Assembly: GCA_002368155.1 (NCBI GenBank)
Contig: AP018180.1
Coordinates: 1,240,001 to 1,304,000, forward strand
Direction: 5' to 3'
DNA from: Nostoc carneum NIES-2107
Lineage (GTDB): Bacteria; Cyanobacteriota; Cyanobacteriia; Cyanobacteriales; Nostocaceae
Length of the DNA stretch: 64,000 nt
Below the pieces are notes generated by a model. That model was not told the DNA's origin. It was given only the letters and a program-made list of their open reading frames with translations, and searched no databases. This document shows positions 28,845 to 38,306 of the stretch, piece by piece; position 1 is the stretch's first letter; the number at the start of each line of letters is the position of its first letter. Position numbers and translations under genes: made by a program.

Positions 28845-28974
28845 GGGTTGGGGATTGGGGACTGGGGATTGGGGAGATGAGAGGGACAAGGGAAGAAATT
28901 CCTACTAGCAATTACCAATTACCAATTACCAATTACCCAAAAATAAAAAATGCCCTAGAGGAGTTCTCCAGGGC
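28845..28974 (+). terminator. Heptamer arrays followed by a hairpin terminator downstream of lgt
   Basis: GGGGATT/GGGGACT units (about 28846-28880) and ACCAATT units (about 28910-28935) are followed at 28952-28974 by a hairpin with GCCCT / AGGGC arms extended by GAG / CTC pairs. It probably terminates lgt transcription, although the T-run is poor. Confidence 0.55.
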
Positions 28975-29083
28975 TTAACCAGGGTGCATCTACCATTACT
29001 CTCTACTAGGGAATTAGAGGTTATCCGGAAAGACACGGAAAAATTATCAAAATTTTTTTTTAGAAATTCTCTTTTGTGCTGCA

Positions 29084-29890
29084 ATGAGTGAATATACAGA
29101 AGAAATATGTGACAAAAAATTGTTATCCGCTATAGAACCAAAGGTCTATATTGTGGGTGCAGGGCCGGGAGACCCAGATTTATTAACGGTTAAAGCACAA
29201 AAGCTGCTGGCTGTAGCAGATGTAATATTATTTGCCGACTCTTTAGTACCCGAGCAAATATTGCATCTTTGTCGCCCAGAAGCAGAAATTATTCGGACTG
29301 CCAATAAGACTTTAGAAGAGATTGTGCCGCTAATGATAGAAAGAGTGCGATCGCATAAATCTGTCGTTCGTCTCCATTCTGGCGATCCTAGTCTCTACAG
29401 CGCTACCCAAGAGCAAATGCAGCTGTTAAAAGCAGCAGAAATCCCCTTTGAAGTCATCCCAGGTGTCAGCGCCTTTCAAGCCGCAGCCGCCAAACTGCAA
29501 GTAGAATTAACTGTTCCCAACTTAGTACAAACGATTATTTTGACGCGCATTAGCGGCCGTACAGAAGTCCCCGCCACTGAAGAATTAGCAACCCTAGCAG
29601 CACACCAAGCTAGTTTGTGCTTATATTTGAGTGCGCGCCATATAGAAACAGCCCAAGCCAAATTATTAGAACACTATCCAGCCGACACCCCAGTAGCGAT
29701 TTGCTTTCGCATCGGCTGGCCAGATGAAAAAATTCGGGTTGTTCCCCTCACCGAGATGGCTGACTGTACCCAGAAAGAACAGTTGATTCGTACCACACTT
29801 TATGTAATTAGTCCAGCACTCTTACAAGCAACAGCGCGATCGCGTTTATATCATCCTGAACATAATCATCTATTTCGCTCATCGCATTAA
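29084..29890 (+). CDS. cobM: Precorrin-4 C11-methyltransferase
   Basis: SAM-dependent methyltransferase of corrin ring synthesis (cobalamin pathway), methylating C-11 of precorrin-4 or the cobalt form. The 268-residue chain shows the N-terminal VYIVGAGPGDPDLLTVKA motif (about 21-38), VRLHSGDPSLYSA (about 95-107) and VIPGVSAFQAAAAKL (about 124-138), all characteristic of CobM/CbiF. Length is slightly above average because of a 20-residue N-terminal extension. No other cobalamin gene is adjacent and no cobalamin riboswitch is visible upstream. Confidence 0.92.
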   Translation: MSEYTEEICDKKLLSAIEPKVYIVGAGPGDPDLLTVKAQKLLAVADVILFADSLVPEQILHLCRPEAEIIRTANKTLEEIVPLMIERVRSHKSVVRLHSGDPSLYSATQEQMQLLKAAEIPFEVIPGVSAFQAAAAKLQVELTVPNLVQTIILTRISGRTEVPATEELATLAAHQASLCLYLSARHIETAQAKLLEHYPADTPVAICFRIGWPDEKIRVVPLTEMADCTQKEQLIRTTLYVISPALLQATARSRLYHPEHNHLFRSSH

Positions 29891-30045
29891 TAGCTATTGG
29901 GCATGGGGCATGGGGCATTGGGCATTGCTAATGAGTCATAGGAATCTCTCCCTCATCCCCCTCATCTCCCTCATCTCTCTTCCCAGGTCTACGCTTCGGT
30001 AAAATTAATCTGGAAATTGCCAACTTTCTTTTTTGCCTCTTGTAC

Positions 30046-30065
30046 AGACGCGATGAATCGCGTCT
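30046..30065. repeat. Dispersed palindrome AGACGCGAT-N2-ATCGCGTCT, copy 3
   Basis: Third copy of the palindrome at 21994 and 27731. Here CGCGTCTCT is repeated once more directly after it, suggesting slippage or a partial duplication. Confidence 0.8.
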
Positions 30066-30121
30066 CTCGCGTCTCTCCGTCTCTTTGACCTTTAACTAAT
30101 TTCAATCTGAAATTTTTGACT

Positions 30122-30475
30122 ATGCCATTAATTAAAGTACAAACTTCTGTTGCTGCACCGCAAAGAACTGAAATTGAAAGCTTGCTGAAAAGTCTATCTG
30201 CTAAGTTAGCCAAGCATTTAGGTAAACCGGAATCCTATGTAATGACAGCTTTTGAGCCAGATGTGCCTATGACTTTTGCTGGTACAACAGATCCAGTTTG
30301 TTACATTGAAATTAAAAGTATCGGTACTATGAAACCTGACCAAACTGAGACTATGAGTCAGGATTTCTGTCAGCAGATTAACCAAGTTTTAGGTGTAGCA
30401 AAAAATCGGATTTATATAGAATTTGCTGATGCTAAAGGTGCAATGTGGGGTTGGAATGGTTCAACCTTTGGCTAA
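30122..30475 (+). CDS. Phenylpyruvate tautomerase / MIF-family protein
   Basis: A 117-residue protein of the MIF/tautomerase family. After removal of the initiator Met the catalytic Pro would be N-terminal (MPLIKVQTS). The second half, NQVLGVAKNRIYIEFADAKGAMWGWNGSTFG, is typical of MIF-like proteins. The ATG at 30122 is chosen because it exposes this Pro; the in-frame ATG-like start six bases upstream would not. It likely acts as a homotrimer in the cytosol, and the physiological substrate is unknown. Single gene. Confidence 0.9.
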   Translation: MPLIKVQTSVAAPQRTEIESLLKSLSAKLAKHLGKPESYVMTAFEPDVPMTFAGTTDPVCYIEIKSIGTMKPDQTETMSQDFCQQINQVLGVAKNRIYIEFADAKGAMWGWNGSTFG

Positions 30476-30569
30476 GGTTTTTTAGGGGAAGGGGGAAAGG
30501 GGAATGGGTAGTTGGTAATTGGAATTTCTTCCCTTGCTCCTCATCTCCCTTATCTCTCCCACTTCCTCA

Positions 30570-31478
30570 TCAGGGAATATTAACAGAGCGCAACAATCGC
30601 TCAACAACCGTTCTGGCGCTGCGTCCTCCTCTGGGGATGAGGCGATGGCAAAGAACGTGAGGAACGAGAAATTTCACATCATCAGGAATGGCGTAATCTC
30701 GTCCTAAAATAAAAGCAAGGGCTTGGGTAGCTTTTTGTAAAGCTACTGTACCGCGAGGGCTGACACCAAGAGAAATTTCTTCATCCTGTCTTGTCGCCCT
30801 CACCAAGTCAAGAATGTATTGTTGTAAAGGCGCTTCCACTCTTACCTGAGAACAGAGTTGCCGTAATTGAGCTATTTCTTCCAAGGTAACGCAAGGTTGT
30901 AAATCAGCTACCTTGATACCATCCGTCAGGTTTTGCAACATTTGGAGTTCTTCTGTCTCTGAGGGATAGCCTAAACTCAAAGACAGCATAAACCTATCCA
31001 TTTGGGCTTCTGGTAGCGGAAAAGTCCCTTGGTACTCAACTGGGTTTTGGGTAGCAATTACAAAGAAAGGTGTGGGAACAGCGCGAGAAACACCATCAAC
31101 TGTTACCTGATGTTCTTCCATCACTTCTAACAAAGCTGACTGAGTGCGAGGTGTAGCACGGTTGATTTCGTCAGCTAGCAGGATATTGGCAAATATAGGC
31201 CCAGGAAGAAAGGTAAATTCGCCGCTTTTGGGGTTCCAAATGTTTGTACCAGTAATATCAGTAGGTAATAAATCGGGGGTACATTGTAGCCTTTGAAACT
31301 TACCATCAAGCGATCGCGCTAATGATTTAGCTAGCAGAGTCTTACCAACACCAGGAACATCTTCTAATAAAGCATGACCACCGCCAAGGATGGCGACTAG
31401 TACCAAACGGATTGCTTCGGTTTTACCAACGATGGTACGAGATAGATTATGTGTTAAAGCCTCAAGTTGTTCTCTCAT
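30570..31478 (-). CDS. MoxR-type AAA+ ATPase
   Basis: A 302-residue AAA+ ATPase of the MoxR group, usually a chaperone in assembly of protein complexes together with von Willebrand factor A proteins. Walker A is GVGKTLLAK (about 43-51), Walker B is LLADEINRA (near 104), and the sensor region is IATQNPVEYQGTFPLPEAQMDRF. A C-terminal helical domain ends in RSARTVVERLLRSVNIP. No DUF58 or VWA partner gene is adjacent, though one may lie elsewhere. Full length. Confidence 0.9.
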   Translation of the reverse strand: MREQLEALTHNLSRTIVGKTEAIRLVLVAILGGGHALLEDVPGVGKTLLAKSLARSLDGKFQRLQCTPDLLPTDITGTNIWNPKSGEFTFLPGPIFANILLADEINRATPRTQSALLEVMEEHQVTVDGVSRAVPTPFFVIATQNPVEYQGTFPLPEAQMDRFMLSLSLGYPSETEELQMLQNLTDGIKVADLQPCVTLEEIAQLRQLCSQVRVEAPLQQYILDLVRATRQDEEISLGVSPRGTVALQKATQALAFILGRDYAIPDDVKFLVPHVLCHRLIPRGGRSARTVVERLLRSVNIP

Positions 31479-31479
31479 G

Positions 31480-31525
31480 CACCAGGGGATTGGGGATTAG
31501 GGGTTGGGGATTGGGGATTGGGGAT
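31480..31525. repeat. GGGGATT heptamer array
   Basis: About five GGGGATT/GGGGTTG units directly upstream of the moxR-type gene start. Confidence 0.75.
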
Positions 31526-31617
31526 TGGGCACTGAGAATTGATTAGTTACCTGTGATAGTCTTACTTTTGCTTCTTTGCCTTCCCAGTCCCTAGTATTCC
31601 CACCCAGCCATCACAAC

Positions 31618-32766
31618 TCAATATTCCGAGAGCAAAACTTCTTTCGCCACATTACAATCGAGCTGAATTTGTGTTTTTAAGGCTTCGAGAGAGGAAAATT
31701 TTTGTTCTGGTCGCAAAAATTCTACTAGCTGTACAGCCAGCTTTTTGCCGTACAAATCTCCAGACCAATCAAATAAATGGACTTCCACTGATATATGAGT
31801 ACCATCAACCGTGGGGCGATTACCTATATTCATTACGCCTAATATTGTTGGTGTTTGAGTATCTGGTGTCTCATCAATTATCAACACGCGGACAGCATAA
31901 ACACCTAGGCGAGGTAAAAACTTGTCTTTTGGTAATTGCAAGTTAGCGGTAGGAAAACCAATCGTTCTGCCCAGTTTTTGACCTTGAATTACCACACCAA
32001 AAAGAGTGTATGGTCTGCCCAAAAAGAAATTCGCGCTTTTGACATCGCCATTTTCTAGGGTCTGGCGAATTAATGAAGTACTAATTGGTGGTGCTTGGGT
32101 AGGAGGATGACTAGGACAATTACTTTCTGCTGTCAATTGATCGCTACCTACATAGGTTTCTAAGGTAACGATTGTGACAGGAATATTGTATTTAGCGGTG
32201 AGTAATTTTAAATCCTCAGCTGTGCCAGCGCGTTGTTTACCAAAACAAAAATCTTGTCCCACGCTAAGTTGCTGGCATCGCAGTTTTTGTACGAGAATTT
32301 TTTCTACAAACTCTTCTGGAGACAGAGACGATAATTCTTTATCAAAGGGCAATAGTACCAGCTGTTCTATTCCTAGCGATCGCAATTGTTCCACTTTTTC
32401 ATCAAGTGGAGTTAACAAAGCACGGGGTTGACCTGAGAAAAATTCCTGTGGATGGGGATGAAATGTGACAACAGTAGAGTATATATGCTCATTTGTTGTA
32501 GTTGTGGGGTTTCCTGGTTGGGATGCAGGATTTGTGAAATCATGAAGTGAGCGTTCTGGTAAATTGCCCTCATCTTGCACAAACTTTTGATCGCACGCAG
32601 TCCCTGTAACTGCTCTTTTTGCTTGCTGCAAAACTGGTTGGATGACTCTTTGATGACCAAGGTGCATACCATCAAATTTGCCAAGCGCAACAGCAGTTGG
32701 TGTTAGCAGTTCTTCACTCGAAGAACCAACCCACACGGAACACCCATTTTGAGACAAATTTAGCAC
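31618..32766 (-). CDS. ribF: Bifunctional riboflavin kinase / FAD synthetase
   Basis: Makes FMN and FAD from riboflavin. The N-terminal adenylyltransferase has ALGKFDGMHLGHQ (about 27-39) and TFHPHPQEFF (about 105). The C-terminal kinase has LGRTIGFPTANL (about 265) and NIGNRPTVDGT. At 382 residues it is longer than the usual 305-340. Two insertions explain this: one of about 45 residues between the first two motifs (about 52-97, polar, with PTTTTNEH) and one near residue 215 (NCPSHPPTQAPP). The start is GTG 32766. The insertions look like surface loops and the catalytic motifs are intact. Confidence 0.93.
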   Translation of the reverse strand: MLNLSQNGCSVWVGSSSEELLTPTAVALGKFDGMHLGHQRVIQPVLQQAKRAVTGTACDQKFVQDEGNLPERSLHDFTNPASQPGNPTTTTNEHIYSTVVTFHPHPQEFFSGQPRALLTPLDEKVEQLRSLGIEQLVLLPFDKELSSLSPEEFVEKILVQKLRCQQLSVGQDFCFGKQRAGTAEDLKLLTAKYNIPVTIVTLETYVGSDQLTAESNCPSHPPTQAPPISTSLIRQTLENGDVKSANFFLGRPYTLFGVVIQGQKLGRTIGFPTANLQLPKDKFLPRLGVYAVRVLIIDETPDTQTPTILGVMNIGNRPTVDGTHISVEVHLFDWSGDLYGKKLAVQLVEFLRPEQKFSSLEALKTQIQLDCNVAKEVLLSEY

Positions 32767-33438
32767 GTGGATTCTGGGATTTTAGGTTTATTGAGCTATC
32801 AGCTACAAGTTCCCCTATAGGTACGAGTTCCCCTATGGGTAACTGCCTGGGAGGGCACCCTTGACGCACATCCCGCGACTCCACAGAGTTTTCATCTGGA
32901 GCATTTTCGCTCTGACTTTAACATATTGTGGTAGCAGCCACGGCGTTAATACCACCCTTTTGGCTAATAGCCAAAGCATACCCCAAAGGCAGCCGCTATT
33001 GAGGGTGCGTTGTGCTTTCTCTCAGCTTGATTTATCTTGGCTGAGTCTAGAGAACCCTACACCACAGTTAAAGAGGCTTTAGCTAAACTTTTGGGTTTTA
33101 GCAAGTATTGTACCTGCTCGTCCCTTGAGGCAGCTAGTCTATGGGCATTTGTGCTTCCCTGGTTAGCTCGCCAAGCGTGTTCTCCAGTTTTTGCAGTTTA
33201 CCGCAAGAGTCACCTCTCCTGCTGAGAGCTTCTCTTCACCAATCTAATACCATTTTGGGTTTTAGATTTTAGATTTTGCGGAAAGTTGCGTGGGCGGGTT
33301 CCCCGACTTGAGCAAACTTTCCTTGGCGTAGCCTCTCCCTTTGGGAGAAGACGGATTGAGAATTTGTGCATCCATCTGTCGCTATTATTTGTCCAAGGGG
33401 GAAAATTGCAGATTTTGCGATCGCTTCGACTACAAACT
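32767..33438. other. Intergenic region with no confident gene; contains a dispersed repeat at 33267-33307
   Basis: About 670 bp. Open frames at 32861-33082 and 33037-33225 overlap in different frames and look like one decayed reading frame with several frameshifts or stops. A few residues (KEALAKLLGF, LVYG, LQFLQ) loosely recall peptidoglycan-binding repeats, but the spacing is wrong, so no gene is called. At 33267-33307 lies the second copy of the GTCGGGGAACCCGCCC repeat seen at 13113, on the opposite strand. At 33333-33350 lies a CTCTCCC/GGGAGAAG palindrome. Confidence 0.45.
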
Positions 33439-34335
33439 TTACGCAGATAAATTCCCGACAGGGCAAGATTCTGATATAGCCGCAGAAATAGGAACATGAA
33501 GTACCATACCTTCTCGTGCCATCACTGCACCCGCAAATTCCTCACCCGCTTGATTTCCGACATTATCTAGAAATTCATCGTTATGTGCCGGGTCATGGTG
33601 GAAAATCGCTAGGGTTTTGACATGAGCAGCCTTGGCTATTTTCACCGCTTCTTGCCAAGTGGAATGTCCCCAGCCAATTCTCGGCGATGTTGGTGAATGG
33701 TACTCTTCATCTGTATAGGTACAATCGTATATTAAGATATCCGCATTACGCGCTAGCCAAAGGACGTTTTCGTCTAATCTGTCAGGAAAATGTTCAGTAT
33801 CAGTAATATAAGCAGCAGCGCCATCACGCCAGTTAACTCGATATCCCACGGCTTCACCAGGGTGATTTAATGGTGCTGTTTCTACAGTAATGTCATTAAT
33901 GTGTATTGGTTGCCCCGCAGTAATGTCACAAAAATTTAAATTTGCCTGCATAATTTGCAAAGGCACAGGAAAATTTGGATGGAGCATTTGGTCATTCAGG
34001 CGCTGTTCGATAGTGGAACCATCGGGAGCAATTGCGCCATAAATCTTAAAATGGTTTCCCTTGATAAAACCTGGTGCAAAGAACGGAAATCCTTGCATGT
34101 GATCCCAGTGGGAATGGGTAAAAAATAGATGACCTTCTAACGGCATTTGGCGCAACAAAGATTGCCCCAAAACATGAAGTCCTGTTCCACCATCGAAAAT
34201 TAAGCGTTTACCGCCCACTTGCATTTCTACGCAAGGGGTATTACCGCCATAACGCACTGTGTGTGGCCCTGGACTGGGGATGCTGCCGCGAACGCCCCAA
34301 AATTGCACGGTAAATTGGTTTTCTAACCTAGACAT
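33439..34335 (-). CDS. MBL-fold metallo-hydrolase
   Basis: A 298-residue metallo-beta-lactamase-fold hydrolase. The zinc motif is THSHWDHMQG (HxHxDH, near residue 83), with further ligands in LNHPGEAVGY, ITDTEHF and FHHDPAHND. The start FTVQFWGVRGSIPSPGPHTVRYGGNTPCVE is a hallmark of the subgroup often annotated as phosphoribosyl-cyclic-phosphodiesterase- or RNase Z-like. The substrate is unknown. The ATG at 34335 is chosen over an upstream start at 34368 because conservation begins there. No membrane segment. Confidence 0.87.
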   Translation of the reverse strand: MSRLENQFTVQFWGVRGSIPSPGPHTVRYGGNTPCVEMQVGGKRLIFDGGTGLHVLGQSLLRQMPLEGHLFFTHSHWDHMQGFPFFAPGFIKGNHFKIYGAIAPDGSTIEQRLNDQMLHPNFPVPLQIMQANLNFCDITAGQPIHINDITVETAPLNHPGEAVGYRVNWRDGAAAYITDTEHFPDRLDENVLWLARNADILIYDCTYTDEEYHSPTSPRIGWGHSTWQEAVKIAKAAHVKTLAIFHHDPAHNDEFLDNVGNQAGEEFAGAVMAREGMVLHVPISAAISESCPVGNLSA

Positions 34336-34630
34336 GGGTGTTGCTTTCTGGACTGAGCGTGCGATCAATAAAACAAATTGTTACTTATGTTTGTTAAGTT
34401 TATGCGGTCTTACCATTTTGGCAGAGGAGAATTTCTTGGTAAAACAGCATACCCTTTTTCCGGCAGGTTTTTTCAACCAGAGTGAGAGATGACAAAGCCA
34501 AAGCTTAAAGTACTTTGGGCTTACATGTAGCAGTGAGATCAACAGCGTTTCTACTTTATAGCTTAAATTTGTCGATCATGTTTTAACTCATTGCCGAAAG
34601 TTACAAAATTTGCCTTGAATAACAAAGTTT

Positions 34631-35428
34631 TTACGTAAATTTGAATTCCCATTCTGATAATTGCTGTAATCCGGTTGCGTAAGTAAGGTTGTATTGTAAT
34701 GGAGTAATGCTAATGTGGTTTTTACGGATGACATGTACATCTATAGGGATGTGTTGTGGCAAATTTAAGCCTTCTGGCGGTTCTACTTCTTCCAGAACTT
34801 CACCAGTTAACCAGTAGTAGGTTTTACCACGCGGATCGACTCGCTTGTCAAACACATCCACGTAGCGCCGCACTCCCTGGCGGGTGATAGTGACTCCGGC
34901 AATTTCTTCCCATTTCACTGGGGGAACATTAACATTGAGCAACATTAACTCTGGCAAAGGTTTGGCTGCTAGTTGTGCTACTAGCATCTGAGCAAAGTGA
35001 GCCGCAGTTTGAAATTCTTTGGAAGTATGGCTAGCAAGGCTGAAAGCAATGCTAGGAATCCCTTCAATCATTCCTTCCATAGCCGCAGACACAGTTCCAG
35101 AGTAGAGAATTTCTGTACCCAAATTTGCTCCTTGATTAATGCCAGAAAGCACCAAATCTGGGGGTGTCTCTAACAAAGCCCAAAGCGCTAATTTGACGCA
35201 ATCAGAAGGAGTACCATCACAAGCCCAAGCCTTAACTGCGGGATGAAAAATTGACTCCACAATTTCCGCGCGAATTGGTTGGTGTAAAGTTAATCCATGC
35301 CCAGTTGCCGATCGCTCTCGGTCGGGGCATACTACAGTCACTTCATGACCTGCCTCTGCCAAGCAGTTGGCCAGGGTACGAATACCCAAGGCAGAAATTC
35401 CGTCATCATTGCTAATGAGTAATTTCAT
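34631..35428 (-). CDS. surE: 5'/3'-nucleotidase SurE
   Basis: Metal-dependent nucleoside 5'/3'-monophosphatase. The 265-residue chain starts with [15 protein letters not shown] (metal ligands D8 and D9), has [14 protein letters not shown] (about 42) and the [25 protein letters not shown] block (about 95-120), all diagnostic of SurE. Length is standard for cyanobacteria. The region upstream of ATG 35428 is an AATGACY heptamer array with no obvious ribosome site, the same arrangement as at hpnK and pheS. Confidence 0.94.
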   Translation of the reverse strand: MKLLISNDDGISALGIRTLANCLAEAGHEVTVVCPDRERSATGHGLTLHQPIRAEIVESIFHPAVKAWACDGTPSDCVKLALWALLETPPDLVLSGINQGANLGTEILYSGTVSAAMEGMIEGIPSIAFSLASHTSKEFQTAAHFAQMLVAQLAAKPLPELMLLNVNVPPVKWEEIAGVTITRQGVRRYVDVFDKRVDPRGKTYYWLTGEVLEEVEPPEGLNLPQHIPIDVHVIRKNHISITPLQYNLTYATGLQQLSEWEFKFT

Positions 35429-35432
35429 GGTT

Positions 35433-35470
35433 ATTGGTCATTAGTCGTTGGTCATTAGTCATTAGTTATT
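35433..35470. repeat. AATGACY heptamer array upstream of surE
   Basis: On the minus strand this reads as AATGACT/AATGACC units ending four to five bases before the surE ATG. The same family abuts hpnK and pheS. Confidence 0.75.
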
Positions 35471-35546
35471 TGTTATCTGACATTTGTCAATGTCGAGCGT
35501 CACAAATAGCAGGCAAAAAAACATCCTCACACACCGAATCCCCTTT

Positions 35547-35673
35547 AGGGACTTTCAACTAACAAAATAATCAATCGCTCTGGGAAGCAGAGGAAGCAGA
35601 GGGAGCAGAGGAGGAAGAATACAATTATGGTCTTCGCTGTGAAAAATGAATAATTTAATTTCTGGAAGTCCCT
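35547..35673 (+). repeat. MITE-like element, copy 3 (127 bp)
   Basis: Termini AGGGACTTTC and GGAAGTCCCT surround the tract GGAAGCAGAGGAAGCAGAGG and a right end AATGAATAATTTAATTTCTGG shared with copies 1 and 4. It lies between surE and pheS, about 120 bp upstream of the surE start. Confidence 0.75.
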
Positions 35674-35917
35674 TAAACTGGTAAACAGAGGTTTGGACTA
35701 AAGAAGTGTGAAGGATGAAGTAATGGCTGCTAGGCATCTGCCTTACCCGCAAGTGCGGTGAAAAATCAAATTTTTGATATTCCTACCCCCACTGGGAATG
35801 GGTAGGATAATTTCAGACTTTATACTTTAGCCTTCAACCTTCCTTTGACCCTTACCTTTGGCCTGTTAAGGTCATATTACTAAGCTGGTTGGTGATTTGT
35901 ACCAAACTTCTGGAACT

Positions 35918-35956
35918 AATGACCAATGACAAATGACTAATGACTAATAACTAATG
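35918..35956. repeat. AATGACY heptamer array running into the pheS start codon
   Basis: Five or six units of AATGACC/AATGACA/AATGACT, the last of which supplies the ATG at 35954. The 35674-35917 stretch before it holds nothing recognisable. Confidence 0.8.
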
Positions 35957-36946
35957 ACTAGCAATTTAGAGGCTCAACTTTTAGCACTACGGCAGGAAGG
36001 AGAAAAAGCGATCGCAGCCGCTGATACCTTAGAACGCCTAGAAGAACTCAGAGTAGGTTATCTGGGTAAGAAGGGGGAACTTGGGGCACTGTTGCGAAGT
36101 ATGGGGCAGATGAGTGCAGAGGAACGTCCCAAAATTGGGGCGATCGCTAATACAGTGAAAGAATCCCTGCAAAATAGTTTAGACAAGCAGCGCACTGCCC
36201 TAGAAGCTGCTCAAATTCAAGCCCAGTTAGAGGCTGAAACTCTGGATGTTACAATGCCGGGAATTTACAGCCCCCAAGGACGCATTCATCCTCTAAATGG
36301 TATCATCGACCGTGCCTTGGATATCTTTGTCGGCATGGGCTACACGGTGGCTCAAGGGCCAGAGATGGAAACGGATTATTACAATTTTGAAGCGCTGAAT
36401 ACTCCGCCTGACCATCCCGCCCGTGATATGCAGGATACCTTCTACCTACCAGATGGCAATCTTCTGCGTACTCATACCTCTTCAGTGCAAATTCGTTATA
36501 TGGAATCTGAGGAACCACCCATTCGGGTTGTGGCCCCTGGGCGAGTTTATCGCCGCGATAACGTAGATGCTACCCACTCAGCAGTTTTCCATCAAATCGA
36601 GTTGCTAGCCATTGATGAGGGACTGACATTTACAGACCTCAAGGGTGTAATTAAGGTATTTTTACAAGCAATGTTTGGCGATTTGCCAATTCGCTTCCGC
36701 GCTAGCTATTTCCCCTTTACAGAACCCTCAGCCGAAGTGGATTTGCAATGGAATGGTCGCTGGCTAGAAGTTATGGGCTGCGGTATGGTCGATCCAAATG
36801 TGATGAAATCCGTAGGTTACGACCCAGAAATTTATACTGGGTTTGCGGCTGGTTTCGGTGTTGAACGTTTTGCAATGGTTCTGCACCAAATCGATGATAT
36901 TCGGCGCTTATATGCCAGCGATTTGCGCTTTTTACGGCAATTTTAG
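35954..36946 (+). CDS. pheS: Phenylalanine-tRNA ligase alpha subunit
   Basis: Catalytic alpha subunit of the class II (alpha-beta)2 enzyme. The 330-residue chain has an N-terminal coiled coil (about 1-90), motif 2 [24 protein letters not shown] (about 193-216) and motif 3 [22 protein letters not shown] (about 297-318). It is full length. pheT is not adjacent; a strong terminator follows, so the subunits are encoded apart, as in many cyanobacteria. The ATG lies inside an AATGACY repeat array without a clear ribosome site. Confidence 0.96.
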   Translation: MTSNLEAQLLALRQEGEKAIAAADTLERLEELRVGYLGKKGELGALLRSMGQMSAEERPKIGAIANTVKESLQNSLDKQRTALEAAQIQAQLEAETLDVTMPGIYSPQGRIHPLNGIIDRALDIFVGMGYTVAQGPEMETDYYNFEALNTPPDHPARDMQDTFYLPDGNLLRTHTSSVQIRYMESEEPPIRVVAPGRVYRRDNVDATHSAVFHQIELLAIDEGLTFTDLKGVIKVFLQAMFGDLPIRFRASYFPFTEPSAEVDLQWNGRWLEVMGCGMVDPNVMKSVGYDPEIYTGFAAGFGVERFAMVLHQIDDIRRLYASDLRFLRQF

Positions 36947-37027
36947 GTGTTTTGTTTCAAAGGTAAATTAGACTATTAATCATAAGTCATTAATTTCCCT
37001 CAGACTATAAACTTGAGACTAGACATA

Positions 37028-37051
37028 AAAAGCCTGCATTTGCAGGCTTTT
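37028..37051 (+). terminator. Rho-independent terminator after pheS
   Basis: Perfect 11-bp arms AAAAGCCTGCA / TGCAGGCTTTT with a two-base TT loop, followed by GAAGTTTTTTATTTT. Confidence 0.88.
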
Positions 37052-37199
37052 GAAGTTTTTTATTTTACCATAATTAACAGAGGTATATTTACTGCTGGCG
37101 TGATGAAAAAAGTTAACTAAGTTAATCCAAAGTACACAAATAATCAGTGGTTTTAACCAACTAAAATTACAAATATTCAACAACATTGGAGTAAAAATT

Positions 37200-38306
37200 A
37201 TGGGACTTCAAGAAGAAATAGACAAAATGAGGCAAGAGATCCGAGCCGATGACTATTCAATGTCTATTGGGGAGTGGATAAGCTTATATGAAAACGCAGA
37301 AATCGATATACATCCTGAGTTTCAAAGATTTTTTCGTTGGACTAATAGTCAAAAAACAAGCTTAATAGAGTCAATTTTACTTGGTATACCTATTCCACCC
37401 ATTTTCGTGTCTCAACGTGAAGATGGAGTTTGGGATGTTGTAGACGGTCTTCAAAGGCTATCTACGATATATGAATTTGTTGGGAAACTAAAGGATGAAA
37501 ATCAAAAAAATCTTGATCCATTGGTACTTGAAAAAACTAAATATTTGCCAAATCTAGAAGGCAAAAAATGGGAAGATCCTTATGATACACAAAATTCTCT
37601 AACACAAACTCAACGGCTGTTAATCAAAAGAGCTAAAATTGACGCTACTATTCTTTTGAAAGAAAGTGATGAGATTGCAAAATATGAGCTATTTCAAAGA
37701 TTAAATACTGGTGGTTCAATAGCTACTCCGCAAGAAGTGAGAAACTGTATCTTAGTGATGTTTAATCGTGATATGTTCCATTGGATGAAAGGATTAAGTC
37801 AAAATGAAATGTTTAGAGAGTGTATAGCTCTTAGTGAACGACCGATTGAGCAACAATATGATATGGAGCTTCTACTAAGATTTTTAGTATTCCGTACCCT
37901 TGAAGAAAGAGAAATGAGGAAGATAGGCAATGATTTAAGTGGTTTTTTAACCGATAAAATGGTAGAAATGGCAAAAAATGAAAAATATAATTATTCGGAG
38001 GAAGAAACTGCATTTAATAGAACATTTGAAATATTGTATGAACAAATGGGAAGTGACAGTTTTCGTAGATACTCTCCAAATAAAGATAAATTTTTAGGAG
38101 GTTTTCTAGTTTCTGCGTATGAAGTGATTGCTTTAGGAATGGGTTACAACTATGAGAATTTATCTAAATCACATATTGATGTAATAGAGAAAGTTAAGCA
38201 AATTTGGATAAGTCCTGAATATACAAATTGGTCAGGTTCAGGTACTACTGCACAGCGAAGAGTACCAAAATTAGTTCCCTTTGGTCGTAAAATGTTCCAA
38301 GAATGA
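37200..38306 (+). CDS. DUF262 domain protein (ParB/GmrS-like)
   Basis: A 368-residue protein with an N-terminal DUF262 domain of the ParB/Srx fold: YSMSIGEWISLYE, HPEFQRFFRW, LGIPIPPIFV and the nucleotide-site motif VDGLQRLSTI (82-86 DGLQR). FQRLNTGGSIATPQEVRN follows near residue 166. Many DUF262 proteins (GmrSD, some BREX- and Septu-like proteins) add a DUF1524 HNH nuclease; no such motif is visible here. The stop overlaps the start of the HEPN gene by four bases (ATGA), so they are translationally coupled. AT-rich composition and position next to an interrupted recQ suggest an acquired defence module. Confidence 0.85.
   Translation: MGLQEEIDKMRQEIRADDYSMSIGEWISLYENAEIDIHPEFQRFFRWTNSQKTSLIESILLGIPIPPIFVSQREDGVWDVVDGLQRLSTIYEFVGKLKDENQKNLDPLVLEKTKYLPNLEGKKWEDPYDTQNSLTQTQRLLIKRAKIDATILLKESDEIAKYELFQRLNTGGSIATPQEVRNCILVMFNRDMFHWMKGLSQNEMFRECIALSERPIEQQYDMELLLRFLVFRTLEEREMRKIGNDLSGFLTDKMVEMAKNEKYNYSEEETAFNRTFEILYEQMGSDSFRRYSPNKDKFLGGFLVSAYEVIALGMGYNYENLSKSHIDVIEKVKQIWISPEYTNWSGSGTTAQRRVPKLVPFGRKMFQE

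Noticed and set aside
29000-29083. Cobalamin riboswitch before cobM
   Set aside because: The gap is short and shows no B12-box-like sequence.
32861-33225. Possible pseudogene of a peptidoglycan-binding protein
   Set aside because: Only scattered residues fit, in different frames, and the spacing between them does not match the PG_binding repeat.
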